Source of the DNA: JBDRED01 sp043820025 [NCBI: Elusimicrobiota bacterium] | GTDB lineage: Bacteria > RUG730 > JBDRED01 | Assembly: GCA_043820025.1 (NCBI GenBank) | Contig: JBDRED010000027.1 | Coordinates: forward strand, 1-31,333 | Direction: 5' to 3' | DNA length: 31,333 nucleotides | Part shown: piece after piece, positions 15,556-23,956 of the stretch | Numbering within the stretch: the stretch's first letter is position 1 | Layout: each line of letters starts with the position of its first letter | Program-made: the position numbers and the translations under genes | The notes under the pieces: generated by a model | What the model saw: the letters and a program-made list of their open reading frames with translations, nothing else | Told to the model about the DNA's origin: nothing | Databases searched by the model: none

Positions 15556-17379
15556 ATGAAAATTATTCTTAAAATATTATGTGCTCTCTATTTAATGAAT
15601 ATACTTATTGGCAGTATATTTGCAGAGAATATCTCTATTTCTGCGTCTGTTGATAAGAATAGCGTACCGCAGAATGGGCAGATTGTTCTTAAGGTAACCA
15701 TCACCGGCGATGTCTCCAATCTTCCTAATCCAACGCTTGCAGGGATGGATGGATTTACAGCATATTCTTCAGGCAGGTCGCAGAATGTTTCAATTGTTAA
15801 TGGCGCGGTTTCATCATCGTTGGCCTATAATTACGTTTTAGCTCCTAAGGCTATAGGCAAATATAGCATCGGGCCTATTAAAATATCATATAAGGGTAAG
15901 GATTATCAGACCGAATTAATAAATATCGAAGTGACGCAGGCTGAATATCAGTCAACCGCATCTGCGGCAAAACCTCATCAGCAGGCAGTAACACAGGATG
16001 GAGCAGGACAGACTGTAAGGCCTTCTAATGAGAAGGATATTTTTATTACGACGAGTATAGATAAAAAAAATATATTTGTAGATGAACAGCTTATTCTGAC
16101 ATTTAGATTTTTTACCAAGGTTGACCTATTGAGCGCTCCGGGATATACTCCTCCCGACACATCCGGTTTTTGGTCTGAGGACCTTCCTCCGCAAAAAACA
16201 TATTTGACTGATTATAATGGCGCAAGATATAAAGTTACTGAAATACAAACAGCGTTGTTTCCTACTACGCACGGCGCGCATACAATTGGAAGCGCATATT
16301 TAACGTGCAGTATTCAAGATTTTGGTTCAAGAGGCGATGATTTCTTTGCAAATTTCTTTTCTCGAGGAAAGCCGGTTCAATTAACCTCTCAGCCAATAAA
16401 AGTTAATGTAATGCCTTTGCCGTCAGATAATAAACCCAAAACCTTTAACGGGACTGTAGGCAGGTACACGATGGATGTGTCGGTTGATAATAAGAATGTT
16501 GAAACCGGCGACGCAATAAATTACATTATTACTATACAGGGCGAAGGAAATATAAAATCCATAACCGAGCCTGTGATAGAAGAAAACGCCGTTTTTAAAA
16601 GATATGATACAATAACATCTTTAGATATATCAAAAGCGGGTTATAAGGTAACCGGTAAAAAAATATTTAAGGTTGTTCTAGTCCCTAAGGTTTCCGGCAG
16701 GCTGCAGCTTCCGAATGTAACATTTACATATTTTGACACAACTGCGAGAAATTATAAAACTTTATCATCTAAAAAAGAGCTAATTTCCGTTAAACAAAAA
16801 AATAATGAGACAACAGAAACTGCAAAGGAAATGTTTGTTTCAGATAACATTAAAATAATAGGCGAGGATATCAGGTTTATTTATGAATCAACTAAATTAA
16901 GAACTCGGCCGGCTGAATTGTATAAGAAATCTTATTTTTGGATATTAGTGATATTTTTACCGCTTATATATTTTTCTCTTATTGTTTTTAATATTTATCA
17001 GATAAAAATTAAATCAAATGCAGTGTGGGATAGAAAGAGAAAGGCTCTGCGCTGCGCGGTCAAAAAGATTAAGCAGGCTGAAAAGTTTATTCCAAGCGAC
17101 GAAAAAAGAGTGGTATCTTTATTATCCGGCGCGCTTGCTGATTACTTTTCAATGAAGTTGAATCTTGATCTCTCTGCGTTAAGTATAAGAACAATTACTA
17201 ATGTGTTAGAAATGCGGTTAGACTTTGATTCCGGCGCTAAGGCTGATATTGTGAATATTTGGGAGAAACTGGATTTTATGAGGTTTGCTCCGGCGTCGGT
17301 AAATAAGGAAGAAATAGCCGGCGTTTTAAAAGAATTAAAGAAGAATATCACTGTGTGGGATAAGAAAATTTCGGGGTAA
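15556..17379 (+). CDS. batD: BatD, membrane-anchored periplasmic protein of the Bat operon
   Basis: A 607-residue protein with a signal peptide (ILCALYLMNILIGSIFA) followed by ENISISASVDKNSVPQNGQIVLKVTITG, the typical BatD start of Ig-like beta domains. A further beta domain begins at about residue 160 (DIFITTSIDKKNIFVDEQLILTFRFF). A membrane segment lies near residues 456-480 (FWILVIFLPLIYFSLIVFNIY), then a cytoplasmic helical domain with the ADYFSMKLNLDLSALSIRTI pattern. Length is normal for BatD. The ribosome site AAGGTG lies just downstream of the dispersed element, which therefore may form part of the local leader. It is followed by batE after four bases. The family is linked to oxygen tolerance in Bacteroides, although its molecular job is unresolved. 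Confidence 0.9.
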   Translation: MKIILKILCALYLMNILIGSIFAENISISASVDKNSVPQNGQIVLKVTITGDVSNLPNPTLAGMDGFTAYSSGRSQNVSIVNGAVSSSLAYNYVLAPKAIGKYSIGPIKISYKGKDYQTELINIEVTQAEYQSTASAAKPHQQAVTQDGAGQTVRPSNEKDIFITTSIDKKNIFVDEQLILTFRFFTKVDLLSAPGYTPPDTSGFWSEDLPPQKTYLTDYNGARYKVTEIQTALFPTTHGAHTIGSAYLTCSIQDFGSRGDDFFANFFSRGKPVQLTSQPIKVNVMPLPSDNKPKTFNGTVGRYTMDVSVDNKNVETGDAINYIITIQGEGNIKSITEPVIEENAVFKRYDTITSLDISKAGYKVTGKKIFKVVLVPKVSGRLQLPNVTFTYFDTTARNYKTLSSKKELISVKQKNNETTETAKEMFVSDNIKIIGEDIRFIYESTKLRTRPAELYKKSYFWILVIFLPLIYFSLIVFNIYQIKIKSNAVWDRKRKALRCAVKKIKQAEKFIPSDEKRVVSLLSGALADYFSMKLNLDLSALSIRTITNVLEMRLDFDSGAKADIVNIWEKLDFMRFAPASVNKEEIAGVLKELKKNITVWDKKISG

Positions 17380-17383
17380 ATAT

Positions 17384-18109
17384 ATGAATAAAAAAATTTC
17401 TTGTATAATATTGTTTTTCATTTTGAGCGTAGGATATTCTTACGCGGATAAGCTTAATTCATTTTTTCAGGACGCGAATAATTTGTATAAGCAGGAAAAA
17501 TATGAGGACGCTCTAAATCTTTATGAGCGGCTTGAATTTCAAAATAAATATTCAGCTGAGCTTTTTTATAATATGAGTAACGCATATTATAGGCTTAATA
17601 ATCTTGGAATGGCTGTTCTTTATAATGAGCGGGCTTATCTTTTAAAACCAAGAGATGAGTATATTCGCTATAATAGAAAATTGTTTAATACAATTACAAA
17701 TCAGAAGATGCCGTTGTGGGAAAATGCCGTTACATTTTTCAGTATAAATGAGCTGTTATATTCAGTTCTTTTTTTCTATACATCGTTTTTTATCCTGCTT
17801 ATACTATCCGGAAGATTTTATCCAAGATGGATTTATTGGACAAAAATAGCGGTTCTTTCACTATTAATATTATTTGCCTGTTGGAGCTTTGTAGTTTATT
17901 GGGACTATTATCATACAAAGCATGCGGTTGTGTTAAATGATAATGTTAATGTATATTCCGGGCCTGATACGGACAATGTAGTCGGATTTACTGCGCCAAA
18001 GGGTAAAAAGGCGCAAATAATAACTGTAAATGGGAGCTGGTTTGAGGTTGGCGTTAAGGACGAAGGATTAAAAGGCTGGGTTGAAAAAGAGAATGTTTTA
18101 GTTATATAA
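17384..18109 (+). CDS. batE: BatE, TPR and SH3-like membrane protein
   Basis: A 241-residue protein with a signal peptide (IILFFILSVGYSYA), one or two TPR units (FFQDANNLYKQEKYEDALNLYERL, AELFYNMSNAYYRLNNLGMAVLYNERAYLLKP), two membrane segments (about 128-143 and 150-172) and a C-terminal bacterial SH3-like domain (about 185-241: NDNVNVYSGPDTDNVVGF ... KGWVEKENVLVI). This arrangement is the standard BatE layout. The start is four bases after batD, and the GGGGT run upstream can serve as its ribosome site. It closes the Bat operon; the next gene begins 16 bases later on the same strand and may be co-transcribed. Confidence 0.9.
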   Translation: MNKKISCIILFFILSVGYSYADKLNSFFQDANNLYKQEKYEDALNLYERLEFQNKYSAELFYNMSNAYYRLNNLGMAVLYNERAYLLKPRDEYIRYNRKLFNTITNQKMPLWENAVTFFSINELLYSVLFFYTSFFILLILSGRFYPRWIYWTKIAVLSLLILFACWSFVVYWDYYHTKHAVVLNDNVNVYSGPDTDNVVGFTAPKGKKAQIITVNGSWFEVGVKDEGLKGWVEKENVLVI

Positions 18110-18125
18110 CGGTTTGGGATTGCTG

Positions 18126-19133
18126 ATGAAACAAAAAATTGGTTTTACAAGTACTGTGCCTATTGAAATAGTTTTTTCAGCGGGCTTGATACCTGTTGAT
18201 TTGAACAATATTTTTATTACAAGTGAAAATCCGCCTGAATATATTCAAATAGCTGAGGATTATGGTTTTCCGAGGAGCTATTGTTCTTGGATTAAAGGAT
18301 TGTTCGGAGTAATAATTAGGCATAAAATAAAAAAAATTATTGGCATTGTTCAAGGCGATTGCTCTGACACTCACTCCTTATTAAATATCCTTGCGTTAAA
18401 AAATATTGAATGTATACCATTTTCTTATCCTTACGGTAAAAATAAGTTGTTAATGAAAGATGAACTGCAAAATTTAATGGATGCGCTGAATGTATCATGG
18501 GACGATGTTTTTAACACGTATAAAGACATTCAGCCTATTCGTGAAATCATGTATGAGATTGACGAATATAGTTTCACAGGGAAACACGTTCCAAGCAAAG
18601 ACCTGCATATGTGGCAGGTATCAGCAAGCGATTTTAACGGCGACTATAAAAGGTTTAAAAGAGATATTTCAGGCTATATTAAAGGCATTAAAGATGAAAA
18701 AAATGTTCCGCTTAGGCTTGGATATATCGGAGTGCCTCCGATTGTTACAGATTTATACGATTTCATAGATGCAAAAGGCGCTAGGGTAATGTATCAAGAG
18801 GTTCAGCGGCAGTTTACATTTCCAAAGCTTTGGAATAAAGAGGTTAATGATAAAAATTTAAAAAAAGAATATATTAAACAGTATTTGGATTATACTTATC
18901 CTTACAGTGTGTTTAATAGAATAGAGGATATTCAGACTGAAATTAAAAGGCGCGGGCTTAAAGGAATCATTCATTATGTGCAGAGTTTTTGTCACAGGCA
19001 GGCTGAGGACATAGTATTTAGAAAACAGCTTGATATACCGATTTTAACATTGGAAGAAGATAGGCCCGGTAAATTGTCAGCGCGTTCAAAAGTAAGATTA
19101 GAAGCATTCATAAATATGATTAAAGATAAATAA
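18126..19133 (+). CDS. 2-hydroxyacyl-CoA dehydratase D-component/HgdB-like iron-sulfur protein
   Basis: A 335-residue cytoplasmic protein of the HgdB/FldC/BcrB-type family. It starts MKQKIGFTSTVPIEIVFSAGLIPVDLNN, the family's N-terminal block, and keeps three characteristic Cys: Cys53 (SYCSWIKG), Cys79 (QGDCSDTHS) and Cys289 (SFCHRQ), which ligate an Fe-S cluster in known members. ATG 18126 with GGGAT upstream is preferred over a TTG at 18114. The activator follows directly. Only one dehydratase-type subunit is present, without an HgdA partner or acyl-CoA genes, so it may instead be a double-cubane-cluster protein of the YjiM/YjiL type, a homodimer fed electrons by its activator. That is inference; the substrate is unknown. 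Confidence 0.8.
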   Translation: MKQKIGFTSTVPIEIVFSAGLIPVDLNNIFITSENPPEYIQIAEDYGFPRSYCSWIKGLFGVIIRHKIKKIIGIVQGDCSDTHSLLNILALKNIECIPFSYPYGKNKLLMKDELQNLMDALNVSWDDVFNTYKDIQPIREIMYEIDEYSFTGKHVPSKDLHMWQVSASDFNGDYKRFKRDISGYIKGIKDEKNVPLRLGYIGVPPIVTDLYDFIDAKGARVMYQEVQRQFTFPKLWNKEVNDKNLKKEYIKQYLDYTYPYSVFNRIEDIQTEIKRRGLKGIIHYVQSFCHRQAEDIVFRKQLDIPILTLEEDRPGKLSARSKVRLEAFINMIKDK

Positions 19134-19156
19134 AATTTTGTTTTAAGGAGTTTTGA

Positions 19157-19927
19157 GTGAAATTAGGCATTGATTTAGGGTCGAGATTTGTTAAAATAGT
19201 TTATGGAGAGGATATAAGCTCAATAAAGTATCAGAAATTTGACACAATTGAGTTTTATAAGCAGTATTGTTCACGCATGGCCGGGCTTATGCATATAAAT
19301 CTTGATAACATAAATCCCGGCTTTAAATTCATTACTTCAGTAACATCAACAGGTTATGGCAGAGGGCTTGTTGATATTAAAAGGGGAAGCGCTATCACAG
19401 AGCTGGAAGCTCACACTAATGGCGCAATAGTAAGCGTTAAAGAAATTGATTTTACAATACTTGACCTTGGCGGCCAGGATAATAAAGTAATAAAGGTAAT
19501 AAATAATCAAATGGTTGATTTTATCATGAATGATAAATGCGCTTCAGGCTCAGGAAGGTATTTGGAAAACATGGCGCGTGTACTAGGTGTGCCGATAAAT
19601 AAATTTGGCGAATACTATAAAAATCCATTGGAATTGTCTAATACATGCGCAATATATGGGGAGTCAGAAATCATAGGCCATATAGTTGACGGCCAAACAC
19701 CGGAACGCATAGCAAGCAGCGTTAATTATTCAGTATTTAACATGGTTAAGAGGCACTTAAAAGACTTTGAAAATGAGGTAATTGTATTTGTAGGCGGGCT
19801 GGCAAAAAATAAGGCAATAAGGTATTTTATTGAAACCGAATTAGGAAAGAGGGTAATTATTCCCAAAAATCCGGAATATAATGCTGCGGTAGGCTGTTTT
19901 GTAAATGATGCTACTGCGTCATCCTGA
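19157..19927 (+). CDS. ATP-dependent activator (HgdC/BadF-type ASKHA ATPase)
   Basis: A 256-residue [4Fe-4S] ATPase that delivers a low-potential electron to its dehydratase-like partner. The GTG start at 19157 has AAGGAG six bases upstream. Seen are phosphate-1 GIDLGSRFVKIV (4-15), TSTGYGRG, TELEAHTNGA, phosphate-2 LDLGGQDNKVI (102-112), and the two cluster cysteines Cys128 (NDKCASGSGRYLE) and Cys164 (SNTCAIYGES). Length and motifs match HgdC/YjiL activators. The last residues, NDATASS, and the TGA come from the dispersed repeat that begins at about 19906, so the native C-terminus seems to have been replaced or extended by the repeat. It pairs with the gene 23 bases upstream. Confidence 0.9.
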   Translation: MKLGIDLGSRFVKIVYGEDISSIKYQKFDTIEFYKQYCSRMAGLMHINLDNINPGFKFITSVTSTGYGRGLVDIKRGSAITELEAHTNGAIVSVKEIDFTILDLGGQDNKVIKVINNQMVDFIMNDKCASGSGRYLENMARVLGVPINKFGEYYKNPLELSNTCAIYGESEIIGHIVDGQTPERIASSVNYSVFNMVKRHLKDFENEVIVFVGGLAKNKAIRYFIETELGKRVIIPKNPEYNAAVGCFVNDATASS

Positions 19928-19999
19928 TGGAGCGCAGCGACCGAAGGATCTTTGGAAGAGGAATCTTTAACGAAGATTCTTCGCTTCGCTCAGAATGAC
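19906..19999. repeat. Palindromic dispersed element, family 1, overlapping the activator stop
   Basis: The core 19918-19999 has ends gtcatcctgat and ctcagaatgac and internal gaagattcttcg; the left flank gatgctactgcgtc matches the copy at 15429. It contains the TGA of the activator gene (19925-19927). Its right half is also open in the frame of the downstream cyclophilin, which could mislead a start call for that gene. Confidence 0.8.
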
Positions 20000-20083
20000 G
20001 AAGTAGAGTCTTTATATGTGTTTAAGTGTTACTTTTATAACTTATTAAACTTATTTATTGAAAATAAAGGAGGGAAATGTATA

Positions 20084-20638
20084 ATGGTAACCATGAAAAG
20101 AATAACAATTATAATGTTATTAATTATTTTATGTATCAGGGGGCTTTTTGCTATGAAAGAAAAAAAGGGAAATCCTGTTGTTGTGTTTGAAACAAACGCA
20201 GGTAATATTGAAATGGAGCTTATGACAGATGTTGCTCCAAAAACATGTGAAAATTTTACAAAGCTTGTTAAAAAGGGTTATTATGACGGAATTATATTTC
20301 ATAGGGTAATAAAGGATTTTATGATTCAATGCGGAGACCCGACAGGCACAGGCCGCGGCGGCGAGTCAATTTGGGGTAAACCGTTTGAGGATGAGGTAAC
20401 GCCTGAGGTTACGTTTGATAAAACAGGCCTGTTAGCAATGGCTAACGCAGGGCCAAACACAAATGGCAGTCAATTTTTTATTACTGTTACTAAAACGCCG
20501 TGGCTGAATATGAAGCATACAATATTTGGCAAAGTGATTAATGGTTATGATGTTGTCGAGAAAATAGAAAATACTAAAACAGGAATGGGAGACAGGCCGC
20601 TGGATGAGAAAAAGATAGTAAAAGCGTATGTGAAGTAG
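20084..20638 (+). CDS. Secreted cyclophilin-type peptidyl-prolyl isomerase
   Basis: A 184-residue PPIase that speeds cis/trans isomerisation of prolyl bonds, probably in the periplasm. Residues 4-23 form a signal peptide ([19 protein letters not shown]). Catalytic cyclophilin motifs are present: [22 protein letters not shown] with Arg74, Phe79 and Gln82, then [12 protein letters not shown], Trp140 and HTIFGKV. The frame stays open back to 19952, but that extension (RFAQNDEV...) is translated repeat. The AAGGAGGG at 20067-20074 places the true start at ATG 20084 (or 20093). An 18-base sequence upstream (20039-20056) also precedes the MoxR ribosome site. Confidence 0.92.
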   Translation: MVTMKRITIIMLLIILCIRGLFAMKEKKGNPVVVFETNAGNIEMELMTDVAPKTCENFTKLVKKGYYDGIIFHRVIKDFMIQCGDPTGTGRGGESIWGKPFEDEVTPEVTFDKTGLLAMANAGPNTNGSQFFITVTKTPWLNMKHTIFGKVINGYDVVEKIENTKTGMGDRPLDEKKIVKAYVK

Positions 20639-20704
20639 AAGTCAGCTGATTCTATTGAGTCATCCCGGGTTTTTTCTATCAGCATGATAAAGGAAAAGGA
20701 AAAT

Positions 20705-21205
20705 ATGAGTATTTTAAAAACGCTTGCTGAGATTATTACAATTTCCGCGCGGACAGCGCCAAAGGCTAAAGGTATTGATAATATTGTGACGCTTATTGTT
20801 GATGGAGATAATAAAGAAAAGATTGCTCTTGAGATGGAAAAAATATCAAAGGAACACGGCCATGCAGGATTTAAACGCGACGCAGGGAATATAAGACAAG
20901 CAGAGGTTGTTATTTTAATTGGCACTAAGGCGCAGAGATTAGCTCTAAAGGTTTGCGGGATTTGCGGGTATAAAGACTGCGAAGCAAATGAAAAAGCCGG
21001 CGCATTGTGCGCGTTTACGCCGGGTGACCTGGGTATTGCTGTTGGATCAGCTGTTTCAAAGGCAGCGGATTTTCGTATAGATAACAGGATAATGTATTCA
21101 GCAGGGCTTGCGGCAATACATGCCGGCCTTTTTGATAAATCTGTAAAAATCGCATATGCTTTGCCGTTAAGCGCAACCGGCAAAAATCCATTTTTCGATC
21201 GATAG
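20705..21205 (+). CDS. DUF2148 iron-sulfur protein
   Basis: A 166-residue protein of the DUF2148 family. It begins MSILKTLAEIITISARTAPKAKGIDNI and has the diagnostic cysteine cluster Cys84, Cys87, Cys92 and Cys102 (VCGICGYKDCEANEKAGALC) followed by DLGIAVGSAVSKA and the RIMYSAG and ALPLSATGKNPFFDR end. These ferredoxin-like cysteines probably bind a [4Fe-4S] cluster. ATG 20705 with AAGGAAA upstream is preferred over ATG 20684, which lacks a site. It sits 27 bases before tyrS. Its function is unknown; the family is frequent in anaerobes, in keeping with the other Fe-S genes nearby. Confidence 0.85.
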   Translation: MSILKTLAEIITISARTAPKAKGIDNIVTLIVDGDNKEKIALEMEKISKEHGHAGFKRDAGNIRQAEVVILIGTKAQRLALKVCGICGYKDCEANEKAGALCAFTPGDLGIAVGSAVSKAADFRIDNRIMYSAGLAAIHAGLFDKSVKIAYALPLSATGKNPFFDR

Positions 21206-21232
21206 AACCGGAGAGAATAAAGAGGAGCTGGT

Positions 21233-22390
21233 ATGAAAGAATTTCTTGATGTAATAAAACGCGGAACATTGGAAATAATATCAGAAAATGAACTGCTGGA
21301 AAAATTAAAGAAAAAGAAAAAACTTACAATTAAATTTGGCGCTGATCCTACGGCAGCGGATATACATTTAGGACACACGGTTGTGCTCGAAAAACTCAGG
21401 CAGTTTCAAGATCTCGGACATGATGTGATATTTATAATCGGAGATTTTACAGCGCGCATAGGAGATCCGTCCGGCAGAAATGTTCTTAGAAAACCAATGA
21501 CTAAGGACGAGATAGAGAGTAACGCTAAGACTTATAATGATCAGATGTTTAAAATCCTGGATAAGAAAAAAACAAAAATAGTTTACAATAGCGCGTGGCT
21601 TGATAAGCTCGGGGTCGAAGGTATTTTAAATCTTGCGTCCAAATATACCGTTGCCCGCATGCTGGAGAGGGATGATTTTCAGAAACGTTATCAAAATAAT
21701 TCGCCGATAAGTATACTTGAATTTTTATATCCGCTTATTCAGGGATATGATTCAATCGAGTTAAAGGCTGATGTTGAAATTGGCGGAAGCGACCAGAAGT
21801 TTAATCTTTTAGTAGGCAGAGAACTTCAGCGTCATTTCGGGCAGGAACCGCAAGTCGTTATCACGCTTCCTCTTTTAGAGGGTTTAGACGGCGAAAAAAA
21901 GATGAGTAAGAGTTATGATAATTATGTCGGCGTAAGCGAAGAGCCTTTTGAAATGTTTGGCAAAATCATGTCAATCTCAGATGATCTTATGTGGCGTTAT
22001 TATGAATTATTGACTCAGGAAGATATAAAAACAGTTAAAGAGCTTCACCCAAAAAAAGCAAAGCAAAAACTTGCTTCTTTAATTGTTTCAAAATTTCATT
22101 CGAAAAATGACGCTGATGAAGCGTTAAATGAATTTGAACGAGTATTTCAAAAACATAGTCTCCCGTCTGATATGGAAACATTTGCCGCGCAAAAAGATAA
22201 TGTGAATATTGTTGAGCTTTTGATTTCTTCAAACATGGTAAGCTCTAAAAATGAGGCTCGCAGAATGATAGAACAGGGCGGCGTAAAGATTAATCAGGAA
22301 AAAATCTCTGATATGAATCATAATGTTGTGATTTCTAATGAACTGGTTCTTCAAGTCGGAAAAAGGAAGTTTAAAAAAATAACTAAATAA
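21233..22390 (+). CDS. tyrS: Tyrosyl-tRNA synthetase
   Basis: A 385-residue class I aminoacyl-tRNA synthetase that charges tRNA-Tyr. The HIGH signature is HLGHT (residues 45-49) within [19 protein letters not shown], and KMSKS is intact at 223-227. The tyrosine-site region [34 protein letters not shown] is conserved. The C-terminal S4 RNA-binding domain (about 320-385: [23 protein letters not shown]) completes the protein. The AFGADPT-type N-terminus and overall length fit the TyrZ-like bacterial subgroup. GAGGAG lies upstream of the ATG. No T-box leader is visible in the short upstream gap. Confidence 0.97.
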   Translation: MKEFLDVIKRGTLEIISENELLEKLKKKKKLTIKFGADPTAADIHLGHTVVLEKLRQFQDLGHDVIFIIGDFTARIGDPSGRNVLRKPMTKDEIESNAKTYNDQMFKILDKKKTKIVYNSAWLDKLGVEGILNLASKYTVARMLERDDFQKRYQNNSPISILEFLYPLIQGYDSIELKADVEIGGSDQKFNLLVGRELQRHFGQEPQVVITLPLLEGLDGEKKMSKSYDNYVGVSEEPFEMFGKIMSISDDLMWRYYELLTQEDIKTVKELHPKKAKQKLASLIVSKFHSKNDADEALNEFERVFQKHSLPSDMETFAAQKDNVNIVELLISSNMVSSKNEARRMIEQGGVKINQEKISDMNHNVVISNELVLQVGKRKFKKITK

Positions 22391-22396
22391 AAATAT

Positions 22397-23044
22397 ATGA
22401 AAAGTTTTTTTGTTGAATTATTTCTTACAGGTTTGGCAATGGGCTGGGGCCCGTGCATTGCTTCATCCGCTGTTATGCTGCCATATTTTGCCGGCACAAA
22501 ACGAAGCTGGCGGGCAGGGCTTAAGGCCGGATTAACATTCTCGTTCGGCAGGATTACTGCTTATATTGCGCTTGGCGCGATTGCCGGTTTTTCAGGGCAG
22601 CTTTTGAGCACAATAGTGTTTATTTCGGACGTCAAATACCGTATAGAGGTTGGCGGCGGAATTTTTATTGTATTCTTAGGCCTTACAATAATTCTAGGCG
22701 GATTAACACGATGGAAGGTCTGCGATTTTATTCACAGGTGGGATCACGGAAGTATTTTTGTTGCAGGAGTGCTGAAAGGATTATTGCCCTGCGCTCCGCT
22801 TGTGGCTGTATTATCATATTTGGTGCTTAACGCAAAAAATGAAATTATTGGCGGTTTAGGCGCTGCGGCGTTTGGTCTGGGCACTTTATTATCGCCATTT
22901 CTTATATTAGCGGGAATTTCAGGGTATGTAACAAAATATATTGTAAATGAAAAGATTTACGGTTTTATACAGAGGATTTGCGGTTCAATTGTGATCTACC
23001 TGGGTATAAAGACAATTATTTCCGGATTAATAATGATGAGATAG
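22397..23044 (+). CDS. CcdA/DsbD-like or TauE/UreH-type membrane protein with paired cysteines
   Basis: A 215-residue integral membrane protein with six hydrophobic segments in two three-helix halves. Each half has a Pro-Cys pair in a membrane segment: Cys20 in MGWGPCIASSA and Cys132 in LLPCAPLVA. This matches CcdA/DsbD-type transporters of reducing equivalents, which pass electrons from cytoplasmic thioredoxin through two membrane cysteines. The overall family may be called sulfite exporter TauE/SafE or UreH-like in databases. It begins six bases after tyrS and ends one base before a radical SAM gene. A role in supplying thiols to the envelope is inferred. Confidence 0.75.
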   Translation: MKSFFVELFLTGLAMGWGPCIASSAVMLPYFAGTKRSWRAGLKAGLTFSFGRITAYIALGAIAGFSGQLLSTIVFISDVKYRIEVGGGIFIVFLGLTIILGGLTRWKVCDFIHRWDHGSIFVAGVLKGLLPCAPLVAVLSYLVLNAKNEIIGGLGAAAFGLGTLLSPFLILAGISGYVTKYIVNEKIYGFIQRICGSIVIYLGIKTIISGLIMMR

Positions 23045-23045
23045 T

Positions 23046-23921
23046 ATGACTCCTCAAGAAAAAATAATAACATTAAAAAATATGTTTTCACCATGCAGAT
23101 TATGCGCCAGGGAATGCGGCGCAAAAAGATTAAGCGGAGAAATAGGCGCATGCGGCGCAGGCCGTGAAATAAAGATAGCGAGCGAGAATCTGCATTTTGG
23201 CGAAGAGCCGCCAATAAGCGGCGAACATGGATCCGGCGCGATTTTTTTTAGTTTTTGCTCTTTAGATTGTTGTATCTGCCAGAATTATCCAATAAGCCAG
23301 ATGGGAAATGGCCGTGAAATTACGCTCAAAGAGCTTGTTGGCTGTATGCTGTCATTGCAGAAACGCGGCGCGCACAATATTAATTTTGTAACGCCGACTC
23401 ATTACAGTTCATTCGTGGCTGAAGCAGTGTATTATGCGCGTCAAAAAGGGCTTAATATCCCAATAGTATATAATTGCGGCGGTTATGAAAGCGCTGAAGT
23501 AATAAATTTATTAAATGGTTTTGTTGATATTTATCTTCCGGACGCAAAGTACAGCGATAATAGAATGGCAAAAAAATATTCCGGAATAGCGGACTATTTT
23601 GAGATAAATAAAAAAGTTATAAAAAAGATGTTTGAGCAGGCCGGAAATCTGGTGCGCGATAAAAATGGTATTGCAAAAAAAGGGTTGATTGTCAGGCACC
23701 TTGTATTACCTAACGCTCTTGAAAATACTGAAGGCGTTTTAAAAATGCTTGCAAGTATTTCAAAGGAAATATTTGTAAGCTTGATGGCGCAGTATCACCC
23801 TGCATATAAAGCTGATGATTTTAAAGAGATAAATAGAAGATTAACTGAAGAGGAATATAATAGAGCGTTAGAATTGTTAGATAAATATGGATTAAAAAAC
23901 GGCTGGCAGCAAGAAATGTAG
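23046..23921 (+). CDS. PflX-type radical SAM protein
   Basis: A 291-residue radical S-adenosylmethionine enzyme of the PflX (COG1313) group. The CX3CX2C motif that binds the [4Fe-4S] cluster is Cys71, Cys75 and Cys78 in FCSLDCCICQNYPIS. An N-terminal set of cysteines (17, 20, 24, 36) could hold a second metal site. The family block GAHNINFVTPTHYSS ... IPIVYNCGGYE ... VDIYLPDAKYSDNRMAKKYSG is well conserved. The group resembles pyruvate formate-lyase activases, but its substrate is unknown. It starts one base after the membrane thiol protein and is followed 35 bases later by a Memo-family gene. Confidence 0.9.
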   Translation: MTPQEKIITLKNMFSPCRLCARECGAKRLSGEIGACGAGREIKIASENLHFGEEPPISGEHGSGAIFFSFCSLDCCICQNYPISQMGNGREITLKELVGCMLSLQKRGAHNINFVTPTHYSSFVAEAVYYARQKGLNIPIVYNCGGYESAEVINLLNGFVDIYLPDAKYSDNRMAKKYSGIADYFEINKKVIKKMFEQAGNLVRDKNGIAKKGLIVRHLVLPNALENTEGVLKMLASISKEIFVSLMAQYHPAYKADDFKEINRRLTEEEYNRALELLDKYGLKNGWQQEM

Positions 23922-23956
23922 GGATAAAGCAGTATATTTAATGCAGAGGAGGATAA

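Noticed and set aside
19952-20083. N-terminal extension of the cyclophilin frame
   Set aside because: It translates the family-1 repeat (RFAQNDEV) and would bury the signal peptide; the AAGGAGG site points to ATG 20084.
20641-20690. Possible terminator after the cyclophilin (cccggg followed by six T, and gctgat/atcagc)
   Set aside because: The CCCGGG has no loop to form a stem before the T run, and the outer six-base pairing is too weak and spaced to support a terminator call.
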